This document shows, piece after piece, positions 1 to 11,260 of a stretch of DNA of 64,000 bases (the first letter of the stretch is position 1; each line of letters begins with the position of its first letter). The stretch comes from Kitasatospora sp. NBC_00374. GTDB lineage: Bacteria > Actinomycetota > Actinomycetes > Streptomycetales > Streptomycetaceae. Under the pieces are notes generated by a model. The model was not told the origin of the DNA. It was given only the letters and a program-made list of their open reading frames with translations, and made no database searches. The stretch covers positions 4,695,001 through 4,759,000 of the forward strand of contig NZ_CP107964.1 in assembly GCF_041434935.1 (NCBI RefSeq), read 5' to 3'. A program made the position numbers and the translations under genes.

Positions 1-2838
<2,838 letters not shown>

Positions 2839-2923
2839 AGTTGCTCGCGTCCACTGTGTTGTTCTGAAACAACGACCCCACACCGTTTGGTCACGGGTGT
2901 GGTGCGGTTGACAGTTTCATAGT

Positions 2924-3042
2924 GTTTCGGTGGTCATAGCGTGAGGGAAACGCCCGGTTACATTCCGAACCCGGAAGCTAAGCCTCAAAGCGCCGATGGT
3001 ACTGCAGGGGGGACCCTGTGGGAGAGTAGGACGCCGCCGAAC
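2924..3042 (+). rRNA. rrf: 5S ribosomal RNA
   Basis: About 119 nt begin at GTTTCGGTGGTCATAGCG and end at GGACGCCGCCGAAC. The two ends pair as the terminal helix (CGGTGG with CCGCCG) and the conserved loop CCGAACCCGGAAGCTAAG lies in the middle. It follows the 23S gene by about 85 nt, the usual rrn operon order. No tRNA gene is seen in the spacer or behind the 5S gene. Confidence 0.97.
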
Positions 3043-3054
3043 AATCTTTCAGAG

Positions 3055-3087
3055 AAGCCCCTCCCGGGTCACCCGGGAGGGGCTTTT
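3055..3087 (+). terminator. rrn operon terminator
   Basis: A GC-rich hairpin (arms AAGCCCCTCCCGGGT and ACCCGGGAGGGGCTT around a single base) ending in TTTT lies 12 nt after the 5S gene. It has the classic intrinsic terminator shape. Confidence 0.9.
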
Positions 3088-3200
3088 CGCGTTCCCGGAC
3101 CGGACCGGCCGAGCCCAGGCAGGACGAGGCCCGACCGGACCGCCGTGGTTCGCCCCGGCCGCCGGGTGGACGGCAGCTGATGCGGCGTAAGGTCGCTGGC

Positions 3201-4175
3201 ATGGAGACCGCTGAGCACCTCTCGCGCGCCGACGACCAGGGCCGGATTCTGGCGACGGACTCACTCACCCCGGAACAGCTCGACGTGGCTCGGGCCGTGC
3301 TGACCGCGGCCGCCCGGGCGGACGGGCGGGAAGCCGTCTCGGAGGCCGGCCGGCTGAGGATCAAGGCGGACAGTCCGCGCCCCGGGGTGCGCCATCTGGT
3401 GCAGACGTACGCCGACGCGCCCGGCGGGTACGCCCAGCTGGAGAGCACCGGCCCGGCCGCCGCGGCCGCCGAGCTCGCGGTACTGCCGGCCCTCCGGGGC
3501 AGAGGACTGGGCCACCGCCTGGTCGACCAGGTGCTGGCCGCGGCCGGGCCCGGCACCTCCGTGGACTTCTGGGCGCACGGCGGTCACCCCGCCGCGGGCC
3601 GGCTGGCCGAGGTCTACGGGGCGGAGCTGGTACGTGAGCTGCGGCAGATGCGCAGGATCGGGGACGTGCCCGAGGAGGTGCCGCTGCCTGCGGGGATCGG
3701 GCTCAGCACCTTCCGTCCGGGCGAGGACGACGAGGCCTGGCTCCGGCTGAACGCCCTGGCCTTCGCCCACCACCCCGAGCAGGGCGGCTGGACCGCGGAC
3801 GACCTCGCGGACCGGCTGGCCGAGCCGTGGTTCGACGCGGCCGGCTTCTTCCTGGCGACCAGGGACGGCGAACCGGTGGGCTTCCACTGGACGAAGGTGC
3901 ACCCGGACGGCCTCGGCGAGGTGTACGTGGTCGGCGTGGCCCCGGGCGAGCAGGGCAGCGGTCTCGGCCGGGCGCTGACGGCCGCCGGCCTGCGGTACCT
4001 GCTGCTGGAGCGTAACGTGCCGGCGGTACTTCTTTATGTGGACGCTGACAATCCGGCCGCTGTGCGGGTATATGAGCGGTTGGGGTTCGCCGTCCACGAG
4101 GTGGACCTGATGTACCGCGTCCAGGCGGCCGCCGTCGGAGCCGGGCCGCACTCCCGGGTGCAGCCACAGGGGTGA
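3201..4175 (+). CDS. mshD: Mycothiol synthase MshD, 324 aa
   Basis: Catalyses the last step of mycothiol synthesis, acetylating Cys-GlcN-Ins with acetyl-CoA in the cytoplasm. Two GNAT acetyltransferase domains lie in tandem, as is typical of MshD. The first carries an acetyl-CoA loop RGRGLG at about residues 99-104 and the second QGSGLG at about 251-256, with the VYERLGF motif near 290. The length fits the family (about 300-320 aa). The ATG at 3201 was chosen over an in-frame codon at 3180 because AAGG lies 8 nt upstream. It follows the rrn operon terminator and reads in the same direction as ppk. A short Pro/Gln tail (residues 310-324) lies outside the domain. Confidence 0.93.
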   Translation: METAEHLSRADDQGRILATDSLTPEQLDVARAVLTAAARADGREAVSEAGRLRIKADSPRPGVRHLVQTYADAPGGYAQLESTGPAAAAAELAVLPALRGRGLGHRLVDQVLAAAGPGTSVDFWAHGGHPAAGRLAEVYGAELVRELRQMRRIGDVPEEVPLPAGIGLSTFRPGEDDEAWLRLNALAFAHHPEQGGWTADDLADRLAEPWFDAAGFFLATRDGEPVGFHWTKVHPDGLGEVYVVGVAPGEQGSGLGRALTAAGLRYLLLERNVPAVLLYVDADNPAAVRVYERLGFAVHEVDLMYRVQAAAVGAGPHSRVQPQG

Positions 4176-4205
4176 CCGACTCAGCTTTCCTCCCGGCCAT
4201 GCGGT

Positions 4206-4227
4206 GTTTACCGTGGATTCAATTGAC
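4206..4227 (+). promoter_or_regulatory. Possible degenerate PHO box before ppk
   Basis: Two adjacent 11-nt units, GTTTACCGTGG and ATTCAATTGAC, resemble the PhoP direct repeat (GTTCACC plus 4 nt), with 6 of 7 and 4 of 7 matches. A TTGACA hexamer at 4223-4228 overlaps the second unit. Ppk is a known PhoP target in Streptomyces, but this match alone is weak. Confidence 0.3.
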
Positions 4228-4406
4228 ACCGCGAAGATCACAGGATGAAGCCCGAAGTGCCTCGTCCACGTACCGCCCACCGACCGGCCGGTAATCCGCC
4301 GGCCGCCCACGGTGGGTGGACGCCGGTGCAGCGGGACGAGGGCCGGGTGGGCGCCACCGGCGCTTCGTACCACCGCGACTTCGCCCTGCAGGAGGAGCTG
4401 GAAACC

Positions 4407-6878
4407 ATGAGCATCCCTCGGCCTGTCTCCACCTCGATTCCGTCGGCGCCCGGCATCCCGGGCTCCGGTACGGCCGAGGGACCTGCATCTGCGGCATCCG
4501 ACGGCTCGGCGGCCACGCCCGTCGGCCAGGACCGGGACGAGGGCACCGCGGCTCCGGCCCGGGCGGCCAAGCGCGGCGCCGCGAAGAAGGCCACGCCGGT
4601 CAAGCGCGCGGCGGCGGCCAAGCGCAGCACGGCCAAGCGGGCCGCCGCGACGCCCGCCAAGCGGACGGTGACGCCCAAGCCGACCGCCGCGGCGAGGACG
4701 GTCGGCGCGGTGGTGCCCGCCCCGGCGCTGGCGAGCGCCCTGACGCTCGGCCTCGGTGCCGAGGAGGGGCCGCAGACGGCGGCCGGCGCCGACCACGGGC
4801 TGGACGAGCTGCCGCAGGGCCGTTTCCTGGACCGCGAGCGCAGCTGGCTGGCGTTCAACGAGCGGGTGCTGGAGCTGGCCGAGGACCCGACCATCCCGCT
4901 GCTGGAGCGGGCCAAGTTCCTGGCGATCTTCGGGTCGAACCTGGACGAGTTCTTCATGGTCCGGGTCGCCGGCCTCAAGCGCCGGATCGCGACCGGTGTC
5001 GCGCAGAAGTCCGCGTCCGGGCTGCAGCCGCGCGAGGTGCTCGACCTGATCTGGCGCCGCTCGCGCGAGCTGATGGCGCGTCACGCGGCGACCTTCCAGC
5101 AGGAGGTGCTGCCGGACCTGGCGGCCGAGGGGATCGAGCTGGTCCGCTGGTCGGAGCTGGTGGACAAGGACCAGTCCCGGCTGCACGCGCTGTTCCGGCA
5201 GCAGATCTTCCCGGTCCTGACGCCGCTGGCGGTCGACCCGGCGCACCCGTTCCCGTACATATCGGGACTGAGCCTCAATCTCGCCGTGGTGGTCCGCAAC
5301 CCGGTCTCCGGTCACAAGCACTTCGCCCGGGTGAAGGTGCCGCAGTCGCTGCCGCGTTTCCTGGAGGCCTCGCCGCAGCGGTACGTGCCGCTGGAGGACG
5401 TGATGGGGGCGCACCTGGAGGAGCTCTTCCCGGGGATGGAGGTGCTCGCCCACCACGCCTTCCGGGTCACTCGCAACGAGGACCTGGAGGTGGAGGAGGA
5501 CGACACCGAGAACATCCTCAAGGCGCTGGAGAAGGAGCTGATGCGGCGCCGGTTCGGGCCGCCGGTGCGCCTGGAGGTCGAGGAGTCGATCGACCCCTAC
5601 ATCCTGGACCTGCTGATCCGCGAGCTGAACATCACCGAGGCCGAGGTGTTCCCGCTGCCCGGTCCGCTCGACCTCACCGGGCTGTTCGGGATCGCGGACC
5701 TGGACCGTCCGGAGCTGAAGTACCCGAAGTTCGTGGCCGGCACCGCGCGCGGCCTGACCGACGTCGAGTCGGCCTCGCAGCCGGACATCTTCGCCGCGAT
5801 GCGTGAGCGGGACGTGCTGCTGCACCACCCGTACGACAGCTTCTCCACCTCCGTGCAGGCGTTCCTGGAGCAGGCCGCAGCCGATCCGCACGTGCTGGCG
5901 ATCAAGCAGACGCTGTACCGGACCTCCGGCGACTCGCCGATCGTGGACGCGCTGACCGACGCCGCCGAGTCCGGCAAGCAGGTGCTGGTCCTGGTCGAGA
6001 TCAAGGCCCGGTTCGACGAGCAGGCCAACATCAAGTGGGCCCGCAAGCTGGAGGAGGCCGGCTGCCACGTGGTCTACGGGCTTGTCGGCCTGAAGACGCA
6101 CTGCAAGCTGTCGCTGGTGGTCCGGCAGGAGGGCGACACCCTGCGCCGGTACTCCCACGTGGGGACCGGCAACTACCACCCCAAGACGGCGCGGCTCTAC
6201 GAGGACCTGGGTCTGCTGACCGCCGACCAGCAGGTCGGGGCGGACCTGTCGGACCTGTTCAACCGGCTGTCCGGCTACTCGCGCCGGGAGTCCTACCGGC
6301 GGCTGCTGACGGCGCCGCGCGGGCTGCGGGACGGTCTGATCTCGCGGATCAACGGCGAGATCGCCCACCACCGGGCGGGCCGCCCGGCGTACGTCAAGAT
6401 CAAGGTCAACTCCGTCGTCGACGAGCAGCTGATCGACGCGCTGTACCGGGCCTCGCAGGCCGGGGTGCCGGTGGACGTGTTGGTGCGCGGGATCTGCGCG
6501 ATCCGGCCGGGGGTGGCCGGACTGAGCGAGAACGTCAGGGTGCGCAGCATCCTCGGGCGGTTCCTGGAACACTCCCGGGTCTTCGTCTTCGGCAACGGGG
6601 GCGACCCGGAGGTGTGGTTCGGCAGCGCCGACATGATGCACCGCAACCTGGACCGCCGGATCGAGGCGCTGGTGCGGGTCGCCGACCCGGCGCACCGGGC
6701 GGAGCTGTCCGGGCTGCTGGACCTCGGGATGTCGGACGGGACCGAGTCCTGGCACCTGGGGGCGGACGGCAGCTGGACCAGGCACTCCCAGGACGCCGAG
6801 GGCCAGGCTCTGCGGCACATCCAGGGCCTGTTGATCGACTCGCGACGCCGCCACCGCAGCTCGGCGGTCACGCGTTGA
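4407..6878 (+). CDS. ppk: Polyphosphate kinase 1 with Lys/Ala-rich N-terminal tail
   Basis: Reversibly transfers the gamma phosphate of ATP to polyphosphate. The protein (823 aa from the ATG at 4407) shows the full Ppk1 order: N-terminal domain starting at LDRERSWLAFN (about residue 141), head domain, then two phospholipase D-like domains with the phospho-histidine region GLKTHCK (His about 565) and GTGNYHPKTARLY. An in-frame ATG at 4245 would add 54 residues. I prefer 4407 because GGAGG lies before it and a possible promoter lies at 4223. The first about 135 residues are not part of the family core. Residues 51-97 are a histone H1-like tail rich in Ala, Lys and Arg. The CHAD gene follows by 106 nt. 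Confidence 0.95.
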   Translation: MSIPRPVSTSIPSAPGIPGSGTAEGPASAASDGSAATPVGQDRDEGTAAPARAAKRGAAKKATPVKRAAAAKRSTAKRAAATPAKRTVTPKPTAAARTVGAVVPAPALASALTLGLGAEEGPQTAAGADHGLDELPQGRFLDRERSWLAFNERVLELAEDPTIPLLERAKFLAIFGSNLDEFFMVRVAGLKRRIATGVAQKSASGLQPREVLDLIWRRSRELMARHAATFQQEVLPDLAAEGIELVRWSELVDKDQSRLHALFRQQIFPVLTPLAVDPAHPFPYISGLSLNLAVVVRNPVSGHKHFARVKVPQSLPRFLEASPQRYVPLEDVMGAHLEELFPGMEVLAHHAFRVTRNEDLEVEEDDTENILKALEKELMRRRFGPPVRLEVEESIDPYILDLLIRELNITEAEVFPLPGPLDLTGLFGIADLDRPELKYPKFVAGTARGLTDVESASQPDIFAAMRERDVLLHHPYDSFSTSVQAFLEQAAADPHVLAIKQTLYRTSGDSPIVDALTDAAESGKQVLVLVEIKARFDEQANIKWARKLEEAGCHVVYGLVGLKTHCKLSLVVRQEGDTLRRYSHVGTGNYHPKTARLYEDLGLLTADQQVGADLSDLFNRLSGYSRRESYRRLLTAPRGLRDGLISRINGEIAHHRAGRPAYVKIKVNSVVDEQLIDALYRASQAGVPVDVLVRGICAIRPGVAGLSENVRVRSILGRFLEHSRVFVFGNGGDPEVWFGSADMMHRNLDRRIEALVRVADPAHRAELSGLLDLGMSDGTESWHLGADGSWTRHSQDAEGQALRHIQGLLIDSRRRHRSSAVTR

Positions 6879-6984
6879 CCGGACAGCGCTGACCGGCTGC
6901 GGTCGGAGCACGGGAGCACCGGACACCAGCCCCGGGTCCGCCGCCACGGCGTGGGCCCGGGACCACATCGGGGAGAGCAGTGCC

Positions 6985-8073
6985 ATGACCGAAGCGCCGA
7001 CCACGGCAGCCGCGGCCTCCGCGGCGACCGTCGGGGAGGTCCTTGCCGGCTATCTCACCGCGCAGGCGGGGGTGTTCCTGCGCGCGCTGCCGCAGGCGGT
7101 GGGGGAGGCGGGTTCGAGACCGGGCGCGCTGCCGGCGTCGGCGGCGGCCGCGGACGATCTGCTGCGGGCCGTGCGGCGGGTCGGCGGGGTGCTGCACACC
7201 TTCGGTACGGTGTTCGAGCAGAGCTGGGCCGAGGAGGCCAGGACCGAGCTGCGGTGGCTGCTGAACCTGCTGGGCCAGGAGCCGGCGTACCAGCGGCGGG
7301 CGGCCCGGCTGCTGGCGGCCGTCGACTCGCTCGGCGAGACCGCCGGGGAGGGGCCCGGCATGCTCGCCGGGCACGCCGGGACGCCGAAGGCACGGGCCCT
7401 GCTGGAGCGGCAGCTGACCCTGGCGCGGACCAGGGCGCACACCGCGGTGCTGCAGGAGTTGCGGTCGGCGCGGCTGCACGCGCTGGCCGACCGGATGACG
7501 CTGCTGGCGGGTGACGTCCCGCTGGCGGCCCCGGCGGCCGCCCGGCCGGCGGCGGAGCTGCCCGGGCAGGCCGCGGGCGCGTTGGCGGCGCTGGTGGCGG
7601 GGGCGGAGCGGCTGCCGCTGAGCCGGGCCGCCACTCCGTACGGCGGCGACGGTCTGCACCGGCTGGCCACGGTGCCGGCGGCCCGGGGGCCGGTGCTGGA
7701 CGCGGAGGCCGCGCTGGCCGCGGACGACGCGCCGTGGCACCGGGTGCGGATCCTGGTGAAGCGGGCCAGGTACGCGTTGGAGGTCTGCCGGCGGCCGGTG
7801 CCGGAGCTGGACGGGCTGGACGCGGTGCTGGACCGGCACCAGGAGGCCGCGGACGCCGCGGTGACCGCCGCGACGGCGGCGCGCACGCCCAGGATCACCC
7901 CGGCGACCGCGTACGTGCTCGGCGTGGTGCATGCTGATCAACGACTGGAGGTGGAGGCGGCGCGATACGCCTTCGGCCACCAGTGGCCGACGCTGTCCCT
8001 CGGCCTGGCGGCCGGGTGGGGATCCCCCCGGCCGGAGTCCGGGGGCGTACCCCCTGCACCACGGATGGCATGA
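6985..8073 (+). CDS. CHAD domain protein, probable polyphosphate binder
   Basis: A 362-aa soluble, Ala/Arg-rich helical protein. The C-terminal half keeps the CHAD signature, WHRVRILVKRARYALE near residues 251-266, with the His and spaced basic residues that form the phosphate-binding surface. The N-terminal signature is degenerate (LLRAVRRVGGVLHTF where CHAD proteins usually have a conserved His). No CYTH domain is fused. CHAD proteins bind inorganic polyphosphate, and the position directly after ppk fits this. GGGAG lies 9 nt before the ATG. The stop codon abuts the ATG of the Nudix gene, so the two are probably translationally coupled. The exact function is unknown. Confidence 0.85.
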   Translation: MTEAPTTAAAASAATVGEVLAGYLTAQAGVFLRALPQAVGEAGSRPGALPASAAAADDLLRAVRRVGGVLHTFGTVFEQSWAEEARTELRWLLNLLGQEPAYQRRAARLLAAVDSLGETAGEGPGMLAGHAGTPKARALLERQLTLARTRAHTAVLQELRSARLHALADRMTLLAGDVPLAAPAAARPAAELPGQAAGALAALVAGAERLPLSRAATPYGGDGLHRLATVPAARGPVLDAEAALAADDAPWHRVRILVKRARYALEVCRRPVPELDGLDAVLDRHQEAADAAVTAATAARTPRITPATAYVLGVVHADQRLEVEAARYAFGHQWPTLSLGLAAGWGSPRPESGGVPPAPRMA

Positions 8074-8613
8074 ATGGGCGACCGCCTGACCGCCGCGCGC
8101 GACGCGGCCCGTACGTACGGATCCCGCACGGGTGCGGGCGGTGGTGGGGCGGGGGCGCGCCGGGGGCGGGTCGAGCGTTCGACGATTCTCGCCGCCGGTG
8201 CGGTGCTGTGGGTGCCGGGCCCGGTGGCGAAGGACGGGCGGCGCCGGAAGAAGCCGCGGATCGCGCTGGTCCACCGGCCCAAGTACGACGACTGGAGTCT
8301 GCCGAAGGGCAAGCTGGAGCCGGGTGAGGGCTGGCGGGCGGCGGTGCTGCGCGAGGTGCGGGAGGAGACCGGCCTCGACTGCGTGCTGGGGGAGGAGCTG
8401 CCCGCCCAGCACTACCGGGTGAACGGCCGGCCGAAGGAGGTCCGGTACTGGGCGGCGGTGCCGACCGGGGGCGGGTTCGCGCCCAACCGTGAGGTGGACC
8501 GGTTGGAGTGGCTGGCGCCGCGGAAGGCCCGGGCGCGGCTCACCCACGTCCGGGACCGGGAACTGGTGGACGCCCTGCTGGCGGTGCTCGGCAAGGACGT
8601 CCGCCAGGTCTGA
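8074..8613 (+). CDS. Nudix (MutT/Ap4A-type) hydrolase, 179 aa
   Basis: A perfect Nudix box runs from Gly79 to Leu101: G-x5-E85-x7-R93-E94-x2-E97-E98-x-G100-L101, the metal-binding site for cleaving nucleoside diphosphate derivatives. The motif WSLPKGKLEPGE just before it is typical of actinobacterial MutT1/Ap4A hydrolase proteins. It lacks the C-terminal histidine phosphatase domain found in mycobacterial MutT1. The first about 35 residues are a Gly/Arg/Ala-rich stretch, so a downstream start cannot be excluded. It sits between the CHAD gene and the pst operon. The substrate could be a dinucleoside polyphosphate or an oxidised nucleotide; sequence alone does not decide. Confidence 0.9.
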   Translation: MGDRLTAARDAARTYGSRTGAGGGGAGARRGRVERSTILAAGAVLWVPGPVAKDGRRRKKPRIALVHRPKYDDWSLPKGKLEPGEGWRAAVLREVREETGLDCVLGEELPAQHYRVNGRPKEVRYWAAVPTGGGFAPNREVDRLEWLAPRKARARLTHVRDRELVDALLAVLGKDVRQV

Positions 8614-8618
8614 AACCT

Positions 8619-8655
8619 GTGGGTGGACCGCCTCCGGACCCGTGGGTGGACCGCC
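8619..8655 (+). repeat. Short direct repeat, 14 bp twice
   Basis: GTGGGTGGACCGCC occurs at 8619-8632 and again at 8642-8655, in the leader between the Nudix gene and the PHO boxes. No function is evident. Confidence 0.5.
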
Positions 8656-8749
8656 GCGGGCTAGGACCGGCCGGTCCTGGTGATCTCGCTGCGCTCTGCT
8701 CGTGACGCAACCGTTACTACCGGCCGCAGTTTCCTGTCGTCCGTTCGAG

Positions 8750-8804
8750 GTTCACTCCCCGTTCATTTGCGACCGCCTGATGCGTCACCTGCCCGGCCTA
8801 ACTT
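8750..8804 (+). promoter_or_regulatory. PHO boxes and promoter of pstS
   Basis: GTTCACTCCCC (8750-8760) is followed in perfect 11-nt phase by GTTCATTTGCG (8761-8771). A further in-phase unit CGTCACCTGCC lies at 8783-8793. GTTCACC repeats with 11-nt periodicity are the PhoP operator of Streptomyces. A candidate -10 hexamer TAACTT lies at 8799-8804, giving a leader of roughly 100 nt before the pstS start. This is the control region for phosphate-starvation induction of pstSCAB. Confidence 0.8.
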
Positions 8805-8911
8805 CGGGTCTACCGGAGGGCCGAGCAAGGCCCCGGACCACAGCAGAACCCGCGTCGCGGAGCCCCTCGGGGCCGGCCCGGCGCAGGTGCTGCCTCAGAA
8901 AGGGACACCCT

Positions 8912-10045
8912 GTGAAGCTCCAGCGGAACGGCCGCTCCAAGGCCCTCGCCATCGGTGCCGTGGCGCTCGTCAGCTCGCTGTCGCTCGCCGCGTGCGGTAC
9001 CGACGACAACACCAAGCCCGCCGCCGGCGGCTCCTCCGGTTCGGCCGCCTCGGCCGCGGCGATCGCCTGTGCCAAGGGCGGCCAGCTGCTCGGCGCGGGT
9101 TCCACCGCCCAGGGCAACGCGGTCGACGTCTGGAAGGCCGCGTACGGCGCCGCCTGCTCCGGCACCACCGTGACGTACGGCGCGGTCGGCTCGGGCGCCG
9201 GCATCCAGCAGTTCAACCAGGGCAAGGTGGCCTTCGCCGGCTCCGACTCGGCCCTCAAGCCGGCCGAGGTCGACGCCTCCAAGGCGGTCTGCACCGGTGG
9301 CCAGGGCGTCAACCTGCCGATGGTCGGCGGCCTGATCTCGGTCGTCTTCAACGTCGAGAACGTCGACAAGCTCGTCCTGGACGGCCCGACCATCGCGAAG
9401 ATCTTCGACTCGCAGATCACCAAGTGGAACGACCCGGCGATCGCCGCCCTGAACCCGGGTGTCAACCTGCCGGCCGCCGACATCCAGGCGATCCACCGCT
9501 CGGACGACTCGGGCACCACCGAGAACCTGACCAAGTACCTGGCCAAGGCCTCGGGCGGCGCCTGGACCTACCCGGCGGCGAAGACCTGGGCGGGCAAGGG
9601 CGGCCAGTCGGCCAACGGCAGCGCCGGTGTGTCGGCCCAGGTGAAGCAGGTCAAGAACTCGATCAGCTACGTCGAGCTCTCCTTCGCCCAGACCAACAAG
9701 CTGACCAGCGCCGCCATCAACACCGGCGCCAGCAAGCCGGTCGAGGCCACCGCCGCCAACGGCGCCACCACCTTCTCCAAGGCGAAGATCGCCGGCACCG
9801 GCAGCGACCTGGCCCTGACCCTCGACTACGCGACCAAGGACGAGGGCGCCTACCCGCTGGTCCTGGTCACCTACGAGATCGCCTGCGACAAGGGCAACAA
9901 GGCCGAGAGCCTCGACCTGCTCAAGTCCTTCCTGACCTACACCATCAGCGACAACGGTCAGCAGGCCATCGGCCAGGCCGGTTACGTGCCGCTGCCGAAG
10001 GAACTGTCCTCCAAGGTCCAGGCTGTTATTCCGACCCTGGCCTGA
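8912..10045 (+). CDS. pstS: Phosphate ABC transporter, phosphate-binding lipoprotein PstS
   Basis: Extracytoplasmic phosphate receptor of the high-affinity Pst system (377 aa). The GTG at 8912 was chosen because AAAGGGA lies 6 nt upstream and it places a lipoprotein signal peptide at the very N-terminus: basic n-region, hydrophobic core, then the lipobox LAAC (Cys29). The longer in-frame reading from 8702 would run through the PHO-box promoter. The PstS signatures GAGSTAQ, VGSGAGI and AGSDSAL follow, with SDDSGTTEN in the middle. First gene of pstSCAB. A strong hairpin separates it from pstC, as is common where the binding protein is made in excess. Confidence 0.97.
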   Translation: MKLQRNGRSKALAIGAVALVSSLSLAACGTDDNTKPAAGGSSGSAASAAAIACAKGGQLLGAGSTAQGNAVDVWKAAYGAACSGTTVTYGAVGSGAGIQQFNQGKVAFAGSDSALKPAEVDASKAVCTGGQGVNLPMVGGLISVVFNVENVDKLVLDGPTIAKIFDSQITKWNDPAIAALNPGVNLPAADIQAIHRSDDSGTTENLTKYLAKASGGAWTYPAAKTWAGKGGQSANGSAGVSAQVKQVKNSISYVELSFAQTNKLTSAAINTGASKPVEATAANGATTFSKAKIAGTGSDLALTLDYATKDEGAYPLVLVTYEIACDKGNKAESLDLLKSFLTYTISDNGQQAIGQAGYVPLPKELSSKVQAVIPTLA

Positions 10046-10058
10046 TCCTCGGGACCAC

Positions 10059-10099
10059 GGTGGGGCGGCCCTCAATGGAGGGGGCGGGGCCGCCCCACC
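10059..10099 (+). terminator. pstS-pstC intercistronic hairpin (attenuator)
   Basis: Perfect 13-bp inverted repeat, GGTGGGGCGGCCC at 10059-10071 and GGGCCGCCCCACC at 10087-10099, with a 15-nt loop. It starts 13 nt after the pstS stop and has no T-run, so it may act as a partial terminator or protect the pstS mRNA 3' end. Confidence 0.7.
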
Positions 10100-10200
10100 G
10101 GGTGACCGGGGTACTGATCCACCGACCGACACACGTCCGGGGCACCGCCGCCATGGTGCCGCCCCCGCGGGGCAGCGCCGCCAGACCGGAGTAAACGATC

Positions 10201-11184
10201 ATGACTTCATCGCCCCCTGCCGACACTGCAGGCAGGGCCCGCCCGACCCGGCGCGACAGCCGGCTCGGCGACAAGGTTTTCTTCAACCTCTCCCGGGGGT
10301 CGGGCATCCTGCTGCTGGTCATCATGGCCGCCATCGCGGGCTTCCTGGCCTACCGGTCCGCGCTCGCCCTGGGGAAGAACGAGGGCAACTTCTTCACCAC
10401 CTTCGAGTGGACCCCGGACGGCACCAAGCCGGTCTTCGGCATCGCGGTCCTGACCTTCGGCACCCTGGTCAGCGCGCTGATCGCGATGCTGATCGCGGTG
10501 CCCGTCGCCGTCGGCATCGCGCTGTTCATCTCGCACTACGCGCCGCGCCGGATCGCCCAGCCGTTCGCCTACCTGGTGGACCTGCTCGCGGCGGTCCCCA
10601 GCATCGTCTACGGCCTGTGGGGCGTGCTCTTCCTGGTCCCGCACATGGACGGTCTGACCAGCTGGATGGACCAGTACCTGTCCTGGACGTACGTGTTCGA
10701 CCAGACCAAGGGCGGCGCCCCGGCCCGCAACCTGTTCACGGTCGGCATCCTGCTGGCGATCATGATTCTGCCGATCATCACCGCGGTCACCCGCGAGGTC
10801 TTCCGGCAGGTCCCGCGGATGCACGAGGAGGCGGCCCTCGCCCTCGGCGCCACCCGCTGGGAGATGATCCGCACCGCGGTGCTGCCGTTCGGCCGCCCCG
10901 GCATCATCTCGGCCTCGATGCTCGGCCTCGGCCGCGCGCTCGGTGAGACGATCGCCGTCGCGATCGTGCTCTCCAGTAACAGCCTCCTCTCGCTGCACCT
11001 TCTCGACCCGGGCGGCGGCACCTTCGCGCAGAACATCGCGCTCAAGTTCAACGAGTCCCAGCCGTTCGGGCGTGACGCCCTGATGGCCTCCGGCCTCGTC
11101 CTGTTCGTGATCACCCTGCTGGTGAACGGCGCCGCCCGGATGATCATCGCGCGCCGCAAGGAGTACTCGGGGGCCAACGCGTGA
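10201..11184 (+). CDS. pstC: Phosphate ABC transporter permease PstC
   Basis: Integral membrane subunit of the Pst importer (327 aa). About six transmembrane segments are visible, the first at residues 36-56. The binding-protein-dependent permease loop, which contacts PstB, reads EEAALALGATRWEMIRTAVLP around residues 215-235. The ATG at 10201 has CGGAG 6 nt upstream. The pstA start follows 76 nt after the stop. Confidence 0.95.
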   Translation: MTSSPPADTAGRARPTRRDSRLGDKVFFNLSRGSGILLLVIMAAIAGFLAYRSALALGKNEGNFFTTFEWTPDGTKPVFGIAVLTFGTLVSALIAMLIAVPVAVGIALFISHYAPRRIAQPFAYLVDLLAAVPSIVYGLWGVLFLVPHMDGLTSWMDQYLSWTYVFDQTKGGAPARNLFTVGILLAIMILPIITAVTREVFRQVPRMHEEAALALGATRWEMIRTAVLPFGRPGIISASMLGLGRALGETIAVAIVLSSNSLLSLHLLDPGGGTFAQNIALKFNESQPFGRDALMASGLVLFVITLLVNGAARMIIARRKEYSGANA

Positions 11185-11260
11185 GTGAGCGAAGCGAACG
11201 AACCATGGACAGGTGCGAACGGCGCTCTTGCGCCCCGACGAGCGCAGCGAGGAGTGCCGC

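Noticed and set aside
3261..7004. 1247-aa minus-strand frame opposite mshD and ppk
   Set aside because: It is an antisense shadow created by GC-rich codon bias; it is rich in Arg, Gln, Val, His and Pro and lacks any domain, while the plus strand encodes complete MshD and Ppk.
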